NCBI RefSeq assembly: GCF_024345795.1
Contig: NZ_JAGQBU010000002.1
Location: forward strand, 62,001-126,000
Direction: 5' to 3'
Origin: Synechococcus sp. J7-Johnson
GTDB taxonomy: Bacteria; Cyanobacteriota; Cyanobacteriia; PCC-6307; Cyanobiaceae
Length of the DNA: 64,000 bases
Part shown: positions 29,643 through 38,604 of the stretch, in pieces
Position numbering within the stretch: position 1 is the first letter of the stretch
Layout: every line of letters starts with the position of its first letter
Notes under the pieces: model-generated
Databases searched by the model: none
Seen by the model: only the letters and a program-made list of their open reading frames with translations
What the model was told of the DNA's origin: nothing
Program-made: the position numbers and the translations under genes

Positions 29643-30365
29643 ATGGGCCAGTCACCAGCACCGAAGCCCACCCTTCAGTCGGCATGGAACCTTTTTGTGG
29701 CCCATTGGCGCGTCTACCTGGCACTCCAGCTCACGGTGCTGGCCCTGGCGCTGGTCTCGGTGGCGATCAGCCTGCTGATCACCGTGATCGCGATGGCGGT
29801 GACCGCCGGCGTCTCTGCCGATCTGCGCGAAAGCGTGACCCAGCTGGTGTCGTCGGTGCTGAACCTGCCCTTTTCGATCCTTTATCAGGTGGTGGCGGGA
29901 TTGATCGGGGTGCTGCTTTCCGCCCTGCCGGCCCTCTGGTTTGCCACGGGTCATCATCCGAGTTACTGGGAAGGGCTGGCCCTGCTGCGCGCCAATCCCC
30001 GCCGCTACGTGCTCGCAGGGCTGCTGGTCTCAGTCGCCGCCGGGCTCGGCATCCTGCTCTGCCTGATTCCAGGCCTGATCGTGATGGCGCTCACTCCCAT
30101 CTACGTGCGGCGGGTGTTCACCAGTGAGGAACCGCTCTGGCCTGCCTTCCGGGCCTGCTTCAACGATCTTTTCTCCAGTCCCCACAGCTGGGGCCTGGTG
30201 GGCTATGAGCTGCTCTCAACAGTGTTGATTGCCATTTCCGCCCTGTTCTGCCTGCTGCCGATGCTGGTGACCGTGCCCCTGGCAGCGATCTTCATCCAGC
30301 AGTACCTGGCGGCCTGGGAGATCGGCGCCCCGCCGCCTAACGAGGCCGCCGTTGCGGTCCTGTGA
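29643..30365 (+). CDS. Polytopic membrane protein (DUF975-like)
   Basis: A 240-residue protein with about five transmembrane segments. It begins LQSAWNLFVAHWRVYLALQL, the style of DUF975-type proteins, and ends in a short polar tail. No catalytic or binding motif is seen and the function is unknown. The ATG at 29643 gives MGQSPAPKPT; the open frame upstream overlaps the EVE promoter region. It is convergent with murD. Confidence 0.75.
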   Translation: MGQSPAPKPTLQSAWNLFVAHWRVYLALQLTVLALALVSVAISLLITVIAMAVTAGVSADLRESVTQLVSSVLNLPFSILYQVVAGLIGVLLSALPALWFATGHHPSYWEGLALLRANPRRYVLAGLLVSVAAGLGILLCLIPGLIVMALTPIYVRRVFTSEEPLWPAFRACFNDLFSSPHSWGLVGYELLSTVLIAISALFCLLPMLVTVPLAAIFIQQYLAAWEIGAPPPNEAAVAVL

Positions 30366-30390
30366 AGGATGGGGGGACCGGCAAGGCCGC

Positions 30391-31782
30391 TCAGAGAGCG
30401 GCCACCAGCGAGCGGAAATGCTCCCCGCGGGCCTCGAAATCCTTGTACTGATCAAAGCTGGCGCAGGCCGGTGAAAGCAGAACCGTGGAGCAGCCGAGGC
30501 GGCGGGCCAGTTCCCGGGCCAGGGGCACCGCCTCGGTCTGGCCCTCCACCAGCTGCACCGAGCCCGGATAGCCACTGCCGCTGATCAGGGCGGCGAAGGC
30601 GTCCCTGGCCGCTCCGAACAGGACCACGGCGGCCGCCCGCTGCCCAAGGGCCTCGAGCCAGGCCCGGGGGTCGCCCTGTTTGATCTCACCCCCCGCCAGG
30701 ACCACCATGGGCCCCTCCACGGCCGTGATCCCAACCTCGGCGGCGTCGTAGTTGGTGGCCTTGCTGTCGTTGAACCAGCGCACACCATCCAGCAGGCGGA
30801 TCTGCTCGAGGCGATGGGGCACCCCGGGAAAGCTGCGCAGGGCGGCCTCGATCAAGGCGGGCTCCAGCCCCAGCTTGAGGGCGGCGGCCACGACCAGAAC
30901 CATGTTCTGACGGTTGTGGGCCCCGGGCAGGGCCAGGGCGGTTGCGGGGAACAGGGCCCCGGAGGCTGCCATCACCATCCCGCCATCGATCCAGAGGCAG
31001 GGCTGCAGGCCGGCACCCAGCTGCTCCCGAGGACCAGCTGTGACCCAGTCGGCCCGGTTCCAGCTGCCGGCATGGGCGCGCAGATCGGCATCATCGGCGT
31101 TGAGCAGTTGCTCTCTGGAGTTATCCAGCAGGGTGCGCTTGATCGCCCGGTAAGCCTCCAGCGTTCCATGCCGCTCGAGATGGTCGGGGGTGAGCGTGGT
31201 CCAGAGGCCAAGGCGTGGCGCCAGCTCCGCTGATGACTCGATCTGATAGCTGCTCAGCTCCACCACCAGCCAGTCGGGCGGGGTGGTTCCGGCCTCGCGG
31301 CGCTCGAGCAGCAATTCGGCCGCCGAAATCCCGACGTTGCCCACCATCGGCGCATCCAGCCCGGCGTGGCTGAGAACGTGACTGAGCAGATGGGTGACGG
31401 TGGTCTTGCCGTTGGTGCCGGTGATGCCGATCCAGGGAATGCTGCCGCTGGCCTCCCAGGCCACCGACATCTCGCCACAGACCCGGACGCCCCGCTCTCT
31501 CAGGGCCTGCAGCACCGGATGATCCCAGCGGATGCCGGGACTCACCACCACCCGGTCGTATCCCGGCTGGAGCTTGGCGAAACGTTCGGCCGCCAGGGGT
31601 TGCCCCAGCTCCACCTCCACCCCAACGGATCGCAGAGCCTCGGCCTGCTGCTCCAGCTCGGGGCTGCGGCGACTCTCCAGAACCAGCACCCGCCGGCCGT
31701 TCGCCTTCAGCAGACGGGCGGCACCGGTGCCGGAGCGACCCAGACCGATCACCACCTCCAGGGGGTGAGACGTGCTGGGCAT
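30391..31782 (-). CDS. murD: UDP-N-acetylmuramoylalanine-D-glutamate ligase
   Basis: Adds D-glutamate to UDP-MurNAc-L-Ala in the cytoplasm. The 463-residue Mur ligase has the N-terminal Rossmann part (VIGLGRSGTGAARLL), the ATP loop GITGTNGKTTVTHLL, the ELSSYQIE motif and the C-terminal NDSKATNYDA. A clear AAGGAG ribosome-binding site lies 9 nt before the ATG at 31782. The gene starts 27 bp after tRNA-Val on the same strand, so it may be transcribed with the tRNA. Confidence 0.97.
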   Translation of the reverse strand: MPSTSHPLEVVIGLGRSGTGAARLLKANGRRVLVLESRRSPELEQQAEALRSVGVEVELGQPLAAERFAKLQPGYDRVVVSPGIRWDHPVLQALRERGVRVCGEMSVAWEASGSIPWIGITGTNGKTTVTHLLSHVLSHAGLDAPMVGNVGISAAELLLERREAGTTPPDWLVVELSSYQIESSAELAPRLGLWTTLTPDHLERHGTLEAYRAIKRTLLDNSREQLLNADDADLRAHAGSWNRADWVTAGPREQLGAGLQPCLWIDGGMVMAASGALFPATALALPGAHNRQNMVLVVAAALKLGLEPALIEAALRSFPGVPHRLEQIRLLDGVRWFNDSKATNYDAAEVGITAVEGPMVVLAGGEIKQGDPRAWLEALGQRAAAVVLFGAARDAFAALISGSGYPGSVQLVEGQTEAVPLARELARRLGCSTVLLSPACASFDQYKDFEARGEHFRSLVAAL

Positions 31783-31809
31783 CCTGAACTCCTTGTGCAG
31801 AGGATTCAG

Positions 31810-31881
31810 TGGGCGATACTGGAATCGAACCAGTGACTCCTACCGTGTCAAGGTAGTGCTCTACCTCTGAGCTAATCGCCC
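31810..31881 (-). tRNA. tRNA-Val (GAC anticodon)
   Basis: A complete cloverleaf: the 7-bp acceptor stem GGGCGAT/ATCGCCC, D arm, anticodon stem CTACC/GGTAG around the loop TTGACAC (anticodon GAC), and T arm ACTGG-TTCGATT-CCAGT. The discriminator base is A, and no CCA is encoded. Length is 72 nt. Confidence 0.97.
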
Positions 31882-31985
31882 GGGTTCGGGAACAGAAATT
31901 CCCGTCGGTGCGACCCTGGTGTAACTGCCCTTCAGCGGCTTCACCAGAATCGAAGTCGGCAATTTAGCAGTCGACCTGCCACTAC

Positions 31986-32780
31986 TCAGTTGCGTTCAAG
32001 TTCCAGGCGCCAGCGCTGGCGCTTGGTGGGTTGGATCGAGAGCACTTTCAGCTCTCCGCGGTTCTCCAGCTGGATGCGGTCCCCGGCTTTGAGGTCTCGG
32101 CTGGGGCTGGTCACGGGTTGCCAGTTCACGCGAGCGTCACCCCGGCGCACCAGTTCGGCCATGCGGCTGCGGGACAGACCGAACCCGGCCGATGCCACCG
32201 CATCCAGACGCAGGGAGGCCTCCACGGTGGCCAGCTTGCGTGGCTGGGGTCTGGTGGGAAGTTGCAGCTGATCGAGCTCCCTGGCCTCCAGCTCCACGTC
32301 CACGCTGCGCACCTGGGCCGTGGTGCCCCCCAGGCGGCTGGCCAGCATGGGGTCCACGATCACCTGGGCGCCGCGGTCGCCCCGCAGCCAGAGATCGCCC
32401 AGCTCCCCGTCGAGGGCGCCCGCCGCCAGCAGGGCGGCGCGGACATCGCCTGGTTCGGCCGGATCGAAGAGGAAGTTGCCGCTGACGTCCAGACCGGCCA
32501 GAGGCGCAGGCGGCGGGGTTGACCCCGCGGCGAGATCGCGGCGCTGCAGCAGCAGCCGGCAGCGTTCGGCCTGGGGCCTGCCGCCCTCGGCGTCCAGGTG
32601 CAGCTCGCTGAGGCTGCCAAGCCGCTCCATTGCCTCCTCCCTTGCCATGGCAGAGAGGAATCCTGACCAGTGGGGCTGCCAGTCGCGCAGGGCCTGCTCG
32701 GCCAGGGCGATCAGTGGTTCGAGGGCGGCCGGATCGCGGCTGCCGCGCAGCAGGTCGGCGCCGGGGGGCGTGTGGCTCAT
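31986..32780 (-). CDS. S4 RNA-binding protein (cyanobacterial photosystem II S4 type)
   Basis: A 264-residue protein of the YlmH-like family. Most of it is the N-terminal part conserved in cyanobacteria and plastids, and an S4 domain sits at about 190-260 (DAVASAGFGLSRSRMAELVRRGDARVNW, then KAGDRIQL). Plant and cyanobacterial members are linked to photosystem II, but molecular targets are not established. The ATG at 32780 overlaps the stop of the preceding membrane-protein gene as ATGA. Confidence 0.88.
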   Translation of the reverse strand: MSHTPPGADLLRGSRDPAALEPLIALAEQALRDWQPHWSGFLSAMAREEAMERLGSLSELHLDAEGGRPQAERCRLLLQRRDLAAGSTPPPAPLAGLDVSGNFLFDPAEPGDVRAALLAAGALDGELGDLWLRGDRGAQVIVDPMLASRLGGTTAQVRSVDVELEARELDQLQLPTRPQPRKLATVEASLRLDAVASAGFGLSRSRMAELVRRGDARVNWQPVTSPSRDLKAGDRIQLENRGELKVLSIQPTKRQRWRLELERN

Positions 32781-33256
32781 CCTTCGCCGAGCCGCACCAC
32801 CGCCTGGGGACCGGCCTGCTGAATCAAAAGCCAGGGGATCTCCTGTCCCGCACTGGTCTCCACCAGCAGCAGCCAGCTGCCTTCCTCCAGCCGATTGCGC
32901 AGGCTGCGGATGCGGTCGTCGGCTTCCGAGCGAACACTGGCGGCCGCGGCGTAGCTGCCCATCCAGCCCGAACCCATGCCCAGGAGCCCTCCAATCAGGG
33001 GTTCGCCGTAGGTGCCGGCAAAGGCAAAGGTGTGAAGGTTGGTGATGAGGCTGAACATGAGCCCGGCGAAGAACCCGAACGGCATCAGCCAGCGCACCAT
33101 GCTGCGTTGCCGCCGCTGCCGAGCCAGGGCCGGGTTGAGCAGTTCGATGGAATCGATGCTGCTTTCTCCCTTTCCAAGGGCCATCAGTTCCCGTGGGGCG
33201 GGCTGAAGTTCGGCGAGCTGATCGCGCAACCGCCGCAGCTTGCCCAGATCGTTCAT
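32777..33256 (-). CDS. Conserved membrane protein coupled to the S4 gene
   Basis: A 159-residue protein with an N-terminal coiled region (MNDLGKLRRLRDQLAEL), two hydrophobic segments (about 53-75 and 83-107, Gly-rich GEPLIGGLLGMGSGWMG) and a soluble C-terminus. I do not recognise the family. The glycine-rich second helix resembles proteins that sit in or span two membranes, but that is a guess. ATG at 33256 chosen; an in-frame ATG at 33334 is possible but adds a weak 26-residue extension. Confidence 0.72.
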   Translation of the reverse strand: MNDLGKLRRLRDQLAELQPAPRELMALGKGESSIDSIELLNPALARQRRQRSMVRWLMPFGFFAGLMFSLITNLHTFAFAGTYGEPLIGGLLGMGSGWMGSYAAAASVRSEADDRIRSLRNRLEEGSWLLLVETSAGQEIPWLLIQQAGPQAVVRLGEG

Positions 33257-33402
33257 CACCACCACCACCGACAGTCCCAAGACCGTGCGCCCAAAGGCCC
33301 GATTCTCGGGCTTGGAGGGGAGAGCCGTGGCCACCGCTCACTACACTTCACCCCCGGCAGTGTCTGGCGTTCTCCAGACTCCCTCTCTCTCCGCCCCGGG
33401 TC

Positions 33403-34989
33403 ATGACAAAGGTTCTGGTTTCTGATCCCATCGACCAGACGGGTATCGACATCCTGTCCCAGGTGGCCCAGGTGGATGTGCGAACAGGGTTATCCCCGGA
33501 GCAGTTGCAGCAGATCATCGGCGACTACGACGCCCTGATGATCCGCTCGGGCACCCAGGTGACCGCCTCCATCATCGAGGCCGCCACTCGCTTGAAGATC
33601 ATCGGCCGCGCGGGCGTCGGCGTCGACAATGTCGATGTGGAGGCCGCAACCCAGCGGGGCGTGCTGGTGGTCAACTCTCCGGAGGGCAACACGATCGCGG
33701 CCGCCGAGCATGCCTTGGCGATGATGCTTGCCCTCTCCCGCCATGTGCCCCAGGCCCACGTCAGCACCATGGCCGGCGGCTGGGATCGCAAGAAGTACGT
33801 CGGCAACGAGCTCTACAAGAAGAAGCTCGGCGTGGTGGGGCTGGGCAAGATCGGCTCCCACGTGGCCCGCGTGGCCAAGGCCATGGGCATGGAGGTGCTG
33901 GCCTACGACCCCTACATATCTGCTGAGCGCGCGCAGCTGCTGCAGGTGCGCTTGATGGCGGTGGGCCCCCTGTTCGCGGAAGCCGATTTCATCAGCCTGC
34001 ACCTGCCCCGCACCCCCGACACCGAGAACCTGGTGAACGCGGAGCTGCTGGCCACGATGAAGCCCACGGCGCGCCTGGTGAACTGCGCCCGCGGCGGCAT
34101 CGTCGACGAGAAGGCCCTGGCCGAGGCAGTCAGCTCCGGCACCATCGCCGGCGCCGCCCTCGACGTGTACAGCAACGAGCCCCTGGAGGCCGATTCCCCC
34201 CTGCGCCGGGTGGAAGACCGATTGATCCTCACGCCTCACCTGGGGGCCTCCACCGAGGAAGCCCAGGAGAACGTGTCGGTCGATGTGGCCGAGCAAATCC
34301 GCGATGTGTTGCTGGGGCTCCCCGCCCGCAGTGCCGTGAACATTCCCGGTCTGACCCCGGAGGTGATGGAGCGGCTCAAGCCCCACCTGCAACTGGCCGA
34401 AACTCTCGGGCTGCTGCTCAGCCAGCTGGCCGGAGGGTCGATCCAGGATCTGGAGGTGCGGCTCCAGGGTGAATTCGCCCACCATCCCTCCCAGCCGCTG
34501 GTGGTGGCGGCCCTCAAGGGCCTGCTCTCCAGCGCCCTCGGCGAGCGCATCAACTACGTGAATGCCGGGATCGAAGCCCGCAGCCGCGGCATCCACGTGC
34601 TCGAGGTCAAAGACGACGCCAGTCGCGACTTTGCCGGCGGCTCCCTGCAGCTCACCTGCAGGGGCGGCCAGGGCAGCCACAGCGTCACCGGGGCGGTTTT
34701 CACCGACGGTGACCTGCGCATCACCACCATCGATGAGTTCCCGGTCAACGTGATGCCCACCAGGCACATGCTGATCACCCGTCACCGCGACATGCCCGGG
34801 ATCATCGGCAACATCGGCTCACTGCTGGGCGAGCACAACGTCAACATCGCCTCGATGCAGGTGGGCCGCCGTATCGTTCGTGGCGACGCCGTGATGGTGC
34901 TCAGCCTCGACGACCCGATCCCCCCCAGCCTGCTGGTTTCGATTCATGAGATCAACGGGATTCAGGAAGCCCATCCGGTCACGCTCTGA
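33403..34989 (+). CDS. serA: D-3-phosphoglycerate dehydrogenase
   Basis: First committed step of serine synthesis. The 528-residue long-form enzyme has the catalytic N-terminus (MTKVLVSDPIDQTGI), the NAD-binding GVVGLGKIGSHVA, the RGGIVDEKAL and LTPHLGASTEEAQ motifs, an allosteric substrate-binding domain (about 310-450) and a C-terminal ACT domain (about 455-528, MPGIIGNIGSLLGEHNVNIASMQVGR) that should bind serine. prmA follows after 11 bp. Confidence 0.97.
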   Translation: MTKVLVSDPIDQTGIDILSQVAQVDVRTGLSPEQLQQIIGDYDALMIRSGTQVTASIIEAATRLKIIGRAGVGVDNVDVEAATQRGVLVVNSPEGNTIAAAEHALAMMLALSRHVPQAHVSTMAGGWDRKKYVGNELYKKKLGVVGLGKIGSHVARVAKAMGMEVLAYDPYISAERAQLLQVRLMAVGPLFAEADFISLHLPRTPDTENLVNAELLATMKPTARLVNCARGGIVDEKALAEAVSSGTIAGAALDVYSNEPLEADSPLRRVEDRLILTPHLGASTEEAQENVSVDVAEQIRDVLLGLPARSAVNIPGLTPEVMERLKPHLQLAETLGLLLSQLAGGSIQDLEVRLQGEFAHHPSQPLVVAALKGLLSSALGERINYVNAGIEARSRGIHVLEVKDDASRDFAGGSLQLTCRGGQGSHSVTGAVFTDGDLRITTIDEFPVNVMPTRHMLITRHRDMPGIIGNIGSLLGEHNVNIASMQVGRRIVRGDAVMVLSLDDPIPPSLLVSIHEINGIQEAHPVTL

Positions 34990-35000
34990 GCCCTGCTGCC

Positions 35001-35942
35001 ATGTCTCCGGCTCCCCGCTGGTGGCGTCTGGAAATGGAGGCCCCTCCCGAGCTGGAGGAGTCGCTGCTCTGGAAGCTGCCCTCCCTCGGCATCCGCCGGG
35101 TGGCTATCCAGTTCAGCGCCGAGCAGCCCAGCTCCCACCAGTTGGTGGCCTGGCTGCCGGAGGCCGACTGGCCGGAGCCTGAGCGACGGCGCCTTGCCGA
35201 GGAGCTTGAGCGCCTCACCGAGCCCTTCGCCATGGCCCTGCCGCCCCTCGGCTGGCAGCTGCAGGACGAGGAGGACTGGAGCCTGAGCTGGAAGCGCCAC
35301 TGGCAGCCCGACCCGGTGGGTGAGCGGCTGCTGATCCTGCCCGCCTGGCTGGAGCCGCCCCGGGAGCATGCCGGCCGTGACCTGATCCGGATCGATCCCG
35401 GCAGCGCCTTCGGCACCGGCAGCCACCCCACCACGCGCCTCTGCCTCGAGGCGTTGGAGCGGCTGGCGCCTATCGATCAGCGCGTGGCCGATCTTGGCTG
35501 CGGCAGCGGCATCCTCGGCCTCGGCGCTCTGCGCCTGGGGGCACGCTGCGTGGCCGCTGCCGACACCGATCCTTTGGCGGTGCGCGCTACGGGCAGCAAC
35601 GGCGAACTCAACGGCTATCCCGTGGTTCCAGGCGGGCCGTTGCAGGTGGTGGAGGGATCGGCTCAGGAGCTGGCGGGTCTGCTGGCAGAGGACGGCCCGG
35701 CCGATCTGCTGCTCTGCAACATCCTGGCGCCGGTGATCGCTGAGTTGGCCGGGCACTTCCACACGCTGCTGACACCAGGCGGGGTTGGTCTGCTCAGCGG
35801 CCTTTTGGTGGATCAGGCGGAGGAGCTCTGCCGGCAGCTGGCTGCTCATGGCTGGAGCGCCGATCTGGTGGCCTCCCAGGGCGTCTGGGGACTGGTGCAG
35901 ATCCAGTGGTGCCGGGCTGTGATCCCTGGGGATGTCGCATAA
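35001..35942 (+). CDS. prmA: Ribosomal protein L11 methyltransferase
   Basis: A SAM-dependent methyltransferase, 313 residues. The N-terminal substrate-recognition domain (1-130) is followed by DPGSAFGTGSHPTT, the SAM motif VADLGCGSGILGLGALRLGA and LLLCNILAPVIAELA. It lies 11 bp after serA. A CACGC-TTAT-GCGTG hairpin follows the stop without a clear T tract. Confidence 0.95.
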   Translation: MSPAPRWWRLEMEAPPELEESLLWKLPSLGIRRVAIQFSAEQPSSHQLVAWLPEADWPEPERRRLAEELERLTEPFAMALPPLGWQLQDEEDWSLSWKRHWQPDPVGERLLILPAWLEPPREHAGRDLIRIDPGSAFGTGSHPTTRLCLEALERLAPIDQRVADLGCGSGILGLGALRLGARCVAAADTDPLAVRATGSNGELNGYPVVPGGPLQVVEGSAQELAGLLAEDGPADLLLCNILAPVIAELAGHFHTLLTPGGVGLLSGLLVDQAEELCRQLAAHGWSADLVASQGVWGLVQIQWCRAVIPGDVA

Positions 35943-35986
35943 ATCACGCTTATGCGTGCTCACCCTTTGATTGGGCTTCCGGGGCT

Positions 35987-36060
35987 GGGACGCCAGGATC
36001 GCCGTCAGCGTCCCGGTCCGATGTAGGACGGTGCTGTCCTACAGGCCCTGAGCACTCAGG
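35987..36060 (+). promoter_or_regulatory. Three consecutive inverted repeats ahead of the ferredoxin gene
   Basis: GGGACGC/GCGTCCC (35987-35993 and 36008-36014), TGTAGGAC/GTCCTACA with a 6-nt loop (36022-36043) and CCTGAG-CA-CTCAGG (36047-36060) lie one after another, ending 24 bp before petF. They may be operators or leader-mRNA hairpins; I cannot tell where transcription starts. Confidence 0.45.
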
Positions 36061-36084
36061 AGTCTGTGAGCCCCAATCCTTTCC

Positions 36085-36384
36085 ATGGCTTCCTACAAGG
36101 TCACCCTCATCAACGAGAGCGAGGGACTCAACAAGACCATCGAGGTTCCCGACGATCAGTACATCCTCGATGCCGCTGAGGAGCAGGGCATCGATCTCCC
36201 CTACTCCTGCCGTGCTGGCGCCTGCTCCACCTGCGCCGGCAAGCTCACCACCGGCACCGTCGACCAGTCGGACCAGAGCTTCCTCGACGACGACCAGATC
36301 GAAGCCGGTTTCGTGCTGACCTGCGTGGCCTACCCCACGTCCGACTGCACCATCAAGACCCACGCCGAAGAAGAGCTCTATTGA
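36085..36384 (+). CDS. petF: Plant-type [2Fe-2S] ferredoxin
   Basis: A 99-residue photosynthetic ferredoxin, the electron acceptor of photosystem I. Cluster ligands are Cys42, Cys47, Cys50 (CRAGACSTC) and Cys80. Acidic residues dominate, as expected for docking to FNR. It has its own terminator 40 bp downstream and a structured 5' region. Confidence 0.97.
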   Translation: MASYKVTLINESEGLNKTIEVPDDQYILDAAEEQGIDLPYSCRAGACSTCAGKLTTGTVDQSDQSFLDDDQIEAGFVLTCVAYPTSDCTIKTHAEEELY

Positions 36385-36424
36385 GCCTCAGGCCAGGCTT
36401 GGCTTGAATCAAGATCCCATCTCC

Positions 36425-36447
36425 GCCACCCTTCGGGGTGGCTTTTT
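36425..36447 (+). terminator. Rho-independent terminator after petF
   Basis: The 7-bp stem GCCACCC/GGGTGGC with a TTCG tetraloop is followed by TTTTT. The ATG of the next gene lies just past the T tract. Confidence 0.9.
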
Positions 36448-36448
36448 C

Positions 36449-36835
36449 ATGCCCGCGTTGGTGGATACCCTGATGGAGCCTGGCAGCGAGCACTGCAGCC
36501 CAGGCGGCCAGTACAGCTTCCGGGTGCTGGGTCCCTGCTGTCGTCTCTTTGACCGCGATGAACTGCCATGGCCCTGTTGCCGCCTGGCCTGGCGCAGCAA
36601 GGAGCCCAGCTGGCGCCGTATCGGCCGCCGCTTCGTGGCCGATCTGGCCTCCAGGCGCTGCCCCTCCTACGCCGTGGAGCTGCTCCAGCCCGGCGCCAGG
36701 CCCACCTGCACCGTGCTCACTCTCTTCCCCCAGCGCCTCTCACCTGCCCTGCAGGAGTGGTGGTACAGCAAGCAGCCGGGGTCTATGGATGCCGCCAACG
36801 TGAGCCCGCCCGATCAGGTGCATGTGGCTCCATAA
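36449..36835 (+). CDS. Conserved hypothetical protein
   Basis: A 128-residue soluble protein with several Cys and Trp residues (GPCCRLFDRDELPWPCCRLAW, RRIGRRFVADL, LQEWWYSKQPG). No family recognised. The ATG at 36449 immediately follows the petF terminator, so the gene either lives on read-through or has a promoter inside petF. Its stop overlaps the A run that forms the T tract of the psbV terminator on the other strand. Confidence 0.62.
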   Translation: MPALVDTLMEPGSEHCSPGGQYSFRVLGPCCRLFDRDELPWPCCRLAWRSKEPSWRRIGRRFVADLASRRCPSYAVELLQPGARPTCTVLTLFPQRLSPALQEWWYSKQPGSMDAANVSPPDQVHVAP

Positions 36836-36862
36836 AAAAAACCGTGGCCCAGGGGACCACGG
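36834..36862 (-). terminator. Rho-independent terminator after psbV
   Basis: On the minus strand the stem CCGTGG / CCACGG (36857-36862 and 36842-36847) is followed by eight Ts (36834-36841). It lies 28 bp past the psbV stop. Confidence 0.88.
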
Positions 36863-36889
36863 CAAAGTGCTGTCCTTAGCCAGCTGGAT

Positions 36890-37411
36890 TCAGAAGTAGA
36901 CCTTGCCACCGCCCCACTGGGCGCCATTCACCTTCGGGGCCACCAGGATGTAGCCGGCGATAACCCGCAGGTCATCGTCGTCAAGGTCGCGCATTTTCAC
37001 GAACACGTCGCTGCTGCGCATGCTCGGGTGGACGTCGGAGATGCTGTACTCCCCGTCATAGGAGGTGGGGTCCTTGATGAAGTCCACCAGGGCCTCCACC
37101 GAGTCACGGGAGGGGGTGGCCAGGGCGAGAGTCTCGGGGTCGAGCCCCACGTTGTAATTGGTCTTGGTGATGCCGCCGGCGTGGCAGGTGCCGCAGCTGT
37201 CGTTAAAGAGTTTGCGACCGCTCTTGATCTCTGCTTCGCTGAAGGTGACCAGGTTGCCGTCTGGGTCACCTGGCACCGTGAGGGTGGCGGTGTCCCATTG
37301 GGCGGCCTGGGCAGCAGTCACGCAGAAGCCAAGACTGAGCAGAAGCGCCAGGGGCAGAACCAGCAGGGTCCGGGCAACCACCCGAAGGGCAGTGGGAACG
37401 AGAGAGGCCAT
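36890..37411 (-). CDS. psbV: Photosystem II cytochrome c550
   Basis: A lumenal extrinsic subunit stabilising the oxygen-evolving complex. The 173-residue precursor has a signal peptide (about 1-37, ending AAQA) and haem motif CGTCH at 73-77. It also has PsbV-specific segments: GGITKTNYNVGLDPETLALATP, EALVDFIKDPTSYDG and the C-terminal WGGGKVYF. Those exclude cytochrome c6. ATG at 37411 chosen for the signal peptide; a longer frame exists. It is monocistronic, with a strong terminator. Confidence 0.96.
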   Translation of the reverse strand: MASLVPTALRVVARTLLVLPLALLLSLGFCVTAAQAAQWDTATLTVPGDPDGNLVTFSEAEIKSGRKLFNDSCGTCHAGGITKTNYNVGLDPETLALATPSRDSVEALVDFIKDPTSYDGEYSISDVHPSMRSSDVFVKMRDLDDDDLRVIAGYILVAPKVNGAQWGGGKVYF

Positions 37412-37528
37412 GAAGGGAGCCGGCGAAAAGGCGGTAGGCACCGCACCTGAGACCTTGTATCACGGGGGAAGGGCCCGTCGGCCGGGAATCAAGAACTGTT
37501 GCAGCGATCACCGTTGCCAGGCGATTCC

Positions 37529-38491
37529 TCACGGACCCTTGCCGTCGCCTCCGGCGCACACCTCGAGGCTCAGAAAGTCCTTGGCCACGAGGGTGTTCGG
37601 GAAGATCGCCCTGGCCTCGTTCACCAGGTCGTCGGGGGTGAAGGTGTTGCCGGCCACGTAGCGCGGACTGAGATGGGTGAGCACCAGTTGCTTCACGCCG
37701 GCGAGCGCCGCTGTCTGCGCGGCCATGGTGCTGGTGGAGTGCTGACGCTGGAAGGCCATCTCCGCCTCGCTGTGGGCGAAGGTGGATTCGTGGATGAGCA
37801 GATCGGCTCCGCGGGCCAGTTCCACCGCCGCTTCACAGAACACTGTGTCCGTGCAGTACACCATGCTCACGCCTGGGCGGTCGGGGCCGCAGAGGGTCTG
37901 GCCCCGGATGATCCGTCCGTCCTCAAGGCACACCTCCCGACCGGCCTTGAGTTCGGCGTAGACCGGCCCTGGTGGGATTCCCAGTTCGCGGGCTTTCTCG
38001 ATATCGAAACGGCCGGCCCGGGGTTTCTGCTCCACCCGGTAGGCGTAGGCCGGGATGCGGTGGGTGAGCGGGGTGCAGCGCACCATCAGGTCGTCGTCGT
38101 CGAGCAGCACCGCCCCGGCGTGGGCTGCCTTGTGGACCCGGTGGGTGCGCAGGGGGTAGCCGATCCGGGTCGAGGAGGTGCGCAGCACGCCTTCGAGGAA
38201 GTCGCGCAGGGGATCGGGGCCGTAGAGGTCGACGCCGCTGCAGGCTCCGGCCAGCCCGAGGCTGGCCAGCAGCCCCGGCAACCCGAAGACATGGTCGCCG
38301 TGCATGTGCGTGATGAAGATGCGCCTGAGCTGCGACACCCTCAACTCACTGCGCAGGAATTGGTGCTGGGTCCCCTCGCCGCAGTCGAACAGCCAGAGCT
38401 CGGCTCGCTGGGGCAAGCGCAGAGCCACCGCTGAGACATTGCGGGAACGGGTGGGTACACCCGAACTGGTGCCCAGGAAGGTGACTTGCAC
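37529..38491 (-). CDS. rnz: Ribonuclease Z
   Basis: Zn-dependent tRNA 3'-processing endonuclease, 320 residues. Metallo-beta-lactamase motif HMHGDH at 62-67, [10 protein letters not shown] near 35, the exosite region (about 160-200) and the C-terminal HLSPRY. It trims tRNAs such as the tRNA-Val here, whose CCA is not encoded. The GTG at 38491 ([11 protein letters not shown]) is the usual family start; the upstream frame overlaps the divergent gene. Confidence 0.95.
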   Translation of the reverse strand: MQVTFLGTSSGVPTRSRNVSAVALRLPQRAELWLFDCGEGTQHQFLRSELRVSQLRRIFITHMHGDHVFGLPGLLASLGLAGACSGVDLYGPDPLRDFLEGVLRTSSTRIGYPLRTHRVHKAAHAGAVLLDDDDLMVRCTPLTHRIPAYAYRVEQKPRAGRFDIEKARELGIPPGPVYAELKAGREVCLEDGRIIRGQTLCGPDRPGVSMVYCTDTVFCEAAVELARGADLLIHESTFAHSEAEMAFQRQHSTSTMAAQTAALAGVKQLVLTHLSPRYVAGNTFTPDDLVNEARAIFPNTLVAKDFLSLEVCAGGDGKGP

Positions 38492-38604
38492 TCCGGATGA
38501 CCCTTTGGCGCATGCTGCCACGTCAGGCTCTGTCCGGGTGGGCTCTGGCGTTGCCGGGATGGGCTGGTCACAATGGCGCGCACGTTGCATGGTTGCCGCC
38601 GTTG

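Noticed and set aside
31986-33341. A single 451-residue S4 protein
   Set aside because: The upstream part of that open frame overlaps a separate membrane-protein gene in another frame, and the S4 family starts at the ATG at 32780 with an ATGA overlap.
33490-34785. 431-codon open frame opposite serA
   Set aside because: Mirror of serA codon structure; the His/Gln/Gly-rich product lacks any motif.
35945-35958. CACGC-TTAT-GCGTG as a prmA terminator
   Set aside because: The stem has only 5 bp and no T tract follows.
36890-37411. Cytochrome c6 (petJ)
   Set aside because: One CxxCH motif and a signal peptide fit, but length and the C-terminal half are those of PsbV.
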